From JACRPI01 sp964385055 (lineage in GTDB: Archaea; Nanobdellota; Nanobdellia; Woesearchaeales; DSVV01), in contig CAYLMH010000002.1 of NCBI GenBank assembly GCA_964385055.1, positions 1 through 64,000 on the forward strand: a stretch of DNA of 64,000 nucleotides, in the 5' to 3' direction. A model generated the notes under the pieces. The model saw only the letters and a program-made list of their open reading frames with translations, was not told where the DNA came from and ran no database searches. The position numbers and the translations under genes were made by a program. Of this stretch, positions 62,193 to 64,000 are shown one piece after another (position 1 is the stretch's first letter; every line of letters starts with the position of its first letter).

Positions 62193-63278
62193 ATGATAAT
62201 CAAAAACAGCATAGGTATATGGAGTACATTTCTTTTTCTGATCATTATCTTGCTCACCTCTTCTTGTTCACAGGAAGAAGAAAATGGAGGTGCTCAAGAA
62301 AATTTTACTGATGAAGATAATTCTCCAGGCACCGTATTACTTTTCTTTACTATTACGGATATTGAAAAGCTTCCTCACGCAGCACCTAGTACAACCGGTC
62401 TTCCAAACAACAGCGTAATAACCGTTCTCCCAAACAATACCATAAGGAGTGCAATTTCAACAGATGGTTACCATTTTATGATACACTCAGAACACTGGAT
62501 TACGCATGAGGACATGATGGATCCTGCAGTGTGGTTAGGAGACGATAGTTTATGGATGCTTACAAGCAGTACAGTTAATGGAAGACTTCGTTTTACATTT
62601 GCTCGCCCATGTCCAAACTTTATTCACGATTCATTTACTGTTTTAGAGTCATTTAGTACGCCACAAGAAGGTGAAAATGGAAGAATAGTTAGTGTCTCAG
62701 GAGGTATTCCAGATATTGTCTCTGTTCCAGGAGGGTATAGGCTCTTTTATGCAGGTGAAGGAGGGATACAAAGTATGTTCTCAAGTGATGGAAGAAATTA
62801 TACTAAGGAAGAAGGGCTTCGCCTCGCTCTCACCGATGACATGCCTGTAAGTGTTATTGCAGATCCTGCAGTTGCTCGTCGTGCAGATGGTTCCTATGTT
62901 ATGTATTTCAAAGCAATTCCTACTATTTTTGGCACTTCATCTTCACCTTATGATCATAACATATACAGAGCAACAAGTGAAGATAGTATTACTTTTGTTG
63001 CAGAAGATATGGAAAAACCGCTCCTTGAACATGTAAGTATTCCAGCAATTTATACGGATACACTAGGTCGTGTATGGGTTTATTATCTGAATTTCGCAGA
63101 AGGATGGCCAGAAGAATTTGAGACTGTTTGGGCCACGTATGAAGAGAAGGATTACACGCTTAGAGAACCTCAAGAAGTTACATTTACGCCTGCTCTTTTG
63201 GAATCCGAATTTATTAATGATCCTGATCCACTCTTGCTTCCTGAAGATTTTGATTTTTCAAAATGTACAAGAGAATAA
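62193..63278 (+). CDS. Secreted lipoprotein with five-blade-propeller-like fold
   Basis: A 361-residue protein. Signal peptide and lipobox IILLTSSC (Cys24), an acidic linker, then a domain with DPAVWLGDDSLWML, GGIPDIVSVPGGYRLFYAG, IADPAVARRADGSYVMYFK and DPDPLLLPEDFDF. The DP(A/D)V and GxYxMYF pattern recurs as in five-bladed propellers of GH43/GH32 type. Whether it keeps a catalytic acid is not clear, so binding of carbohydrate is the safer guess. It follows the lipoprotein gene at 61037 by 1 base, and both probably act together at the cell surface. Confidence 0.75.
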   Translation: MIIKNSIGIWSTFLFLIIILLTSSCSQEEENGGAQENFTDEDNSPGTVLLFFTITDIEKLPHAAPSTTGLPNNSVITVLPNNTIRSAISTDGYHFMIHSEHWITHEDMMDPAVWLGDDSLWMLTSSTVNGRLRFTFARPCPNFIHDSFTVLESFSTPQEGENGRIVSVSGGIPDIVSVPGGYRLFYAGEGGIQSMFSSDGRNYTKEEGLRLALTDDMPVSVIADPAVARRADGSYVMYFKAIPTIFGTSSSPYDHNIYRATSEDSITFVAEDMEKPLLEHVSIPAIYTDTLGRVWVYYLNFAEGWPEEFETVWATYEEKDYTLREPQEVTFTPALLESEFINDPDPLLLPEDFDFSKCTRE

Positions 63279-63442
63279 AGGCGATCTGTTAAGGGCTTCT
63301 TGGAGCATCTTCTGTATTTTCATTTGATTCGTCTGGAAAATGCACCTCTTTTCTTCAATCCTGCAACAAATTCATCAAATGATTTTTCAAAATTCTCAAT
63401 GAACAACAAACAATATAAAGTCTAGCAGTATTCTAATCTATA

Positions 63443-64000
63443 ATGAAAATTGGTGTTATTGGTGGTTCTGGATTAGGCGATCCTAATCTCTGGGACAACG
63501 CAAAAAAGGTCAAAGTTTTTACTCCTTTCGGCGCTCCTTCTGATCTCCTTACTGTCGGTACATTTAAGGGAGTAGATATTGTCGCGCTTCCTCGTCATGG
63601 CGCGAATCATACGATTCGACCAACAGAAGTGAATTATCGAGCGAATATTTGGGCAATGAAGGAACTTGGGGTAACTCATATCATTGCCGCAACTGCGTGT
63701 GGCAGCTTGCGCGAACATATTAAACCAGGAGATCTTGTCTTCATTGATCAATTCATTGATCGCACAACCAAACGCGAACAATCATTTTATACTGGACAAA
63801 CTATTTGTCACATTCCTATGGCTGATCCATTTTGCGAAAAATTGCGAACGCTCTTTGCCGCGGCTGCAATCGAGAACAGCATTGCATATCATTCTAAAGG
63901 GACTATGGTGACGATTGAAGGTCCTCGATTTTCTTCACGCGCAGAATCTGAATTATTTCGAAGCTGGCATTGCGATGTGATTAACATGACTACTGTGCCA
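63443..64000 (+). CDS. mtnP: S-methyl-5'-thioadenosine phosphorylase (3' end cut off by the window)
   Basis: The first 186 codons of a purine nucleoside phosphorylase-fold enzyme. IGVIGGSGLGDPNL (phosphate loop), LPRHGANHTIRPTEVNYRAN, TACGSLREHIKPGDLVFIDQ and TIEGPRFSSRAESELFRSW match the archaeal MTAP/PNP-2 group, which splits methylthioadenosine or related nucleosides with phosphate. The substrate-binding stretch ending NMTTVP is at the edge; in many members it reads NMT with the Met near the base. AATATAAAG about 30 bases upstream is the TATA element. Guanosine- or adenosine-specific relatives cannot be excluded. Confidence 0.92.
   Translation, partial: MKIGVIGGSGLGDPNLWDNAKKVKVFTPFGAPSDLLTVGTFKGVDIVALPRHGANHTIRPTEVNYRANIWAMKELGVTHIIAATACGSLREHIKPGDLVFIDQFIDRTTKREQSFYTGQTICHIPMADPFCEKLRTLFAAAAIENSIAYHSKGTMVTIEGPRFSSRAESELFRSWHCDVINMTTVP

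Overview
The window is a 64 kb piece of an archaeal chromosome. Both ends cut genes, and three 10-N assembly gaps lie inside genes at 8034-8043, 41371-41380 and 41708-41717. The archaeal markers are an aRF1 release factor, ribosomal protein eS1 (S3Ae), Bud32 of KEOPS, membrane-anchored LonB, DUF655, DUF371 and DUF4346 proteins, KaiC-like ATPases, and tRNA genes with bulge-helix-bulge introns. AT-rich DNA, a very short aRF1, and many small lipoproteins and large repeat-rich surface proteins suggest a DPANN-type archaeon of the Woesearchaeota kind. That placement is an inference. Most first genes have a TATA element about 25-30 bases before the start codon, so their transcripts are probably leaderless. 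Genes inside operons more often carry a GGAGG-type ribosome binding site.

Layout. 1-3.7 kb: LonB, then a probable metal-handling cluster (YtkA-like membrane protein, CbtB-like mini-protein, ArsR-type repressor with a palindromic operator). 3.7-7.8 kb: HIT protein, SprT-like protease, phosphodiester glycosidase, aRF1 and an intron-containing type II tRNA. 8-20 kb: a phosphoribosyltransferase broken by a gap, a GT2 glycosyltransferase, a nitroreductase, a large surface protein, DUF655, a GCS2-type ligase, a membrane-anchored JAMM protein, a CNNM/CBS transporter-like protein, ThpR and Bud32. 20-28.5 kb: a GT-C-like membrane protein, eS1, lipoproteins, an HD-domain protein, an M49-like zincin and a ZIP transporter. 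28.5-32.9 kb: an accessory island with a secreted caspase-like protein, a Fic protein, a DUF4258/YgiT-type toxin-antitoxin pair, dense palindromes, a repeated GGTGACTACA hairpin, and a duplicated 3' end of tRNA-Leu.

32.9-47.1 kb is the most unusual part. A HAMP-domain membrane receptor without any output domain overlaps a RecA/KaiC-like protein without a P-loop. Next to them are a multi-pass sensor-like membrane protein and a KaiC ATPase with an intact P-loop. Three more P-loop-less paralogs lie at 43.9-47.1 kb, one overlapping a nitroreductase gene by 4 bases. Between the two groups are a very large surface protein (Ig-like repeats, one membrane segment, long cytoplasmic coiled coil), a smaller protein sharing that coiled-coil module, and a winged-helix regulator. 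I read this as a candidate receptor/KaiC-like signalling network.

47.3-64 kb: isoleucyl-tRNA synthetase, secreted HEAGH protein, alpha/alpha-barrel glycosidase-like protein, two-part lipoate-protein ligase, alpha/beta hydrolase, SDR, PQ-loop-like membrane protein, Cas4/RecB-like nuclease, M1 aminopeptidase, two beta-propeller-like lipoproteins, and the 5' part of an MTA phosphorylase gene. Several intergenic regions hold hairpins whose loops contain CTTCG or its complement.
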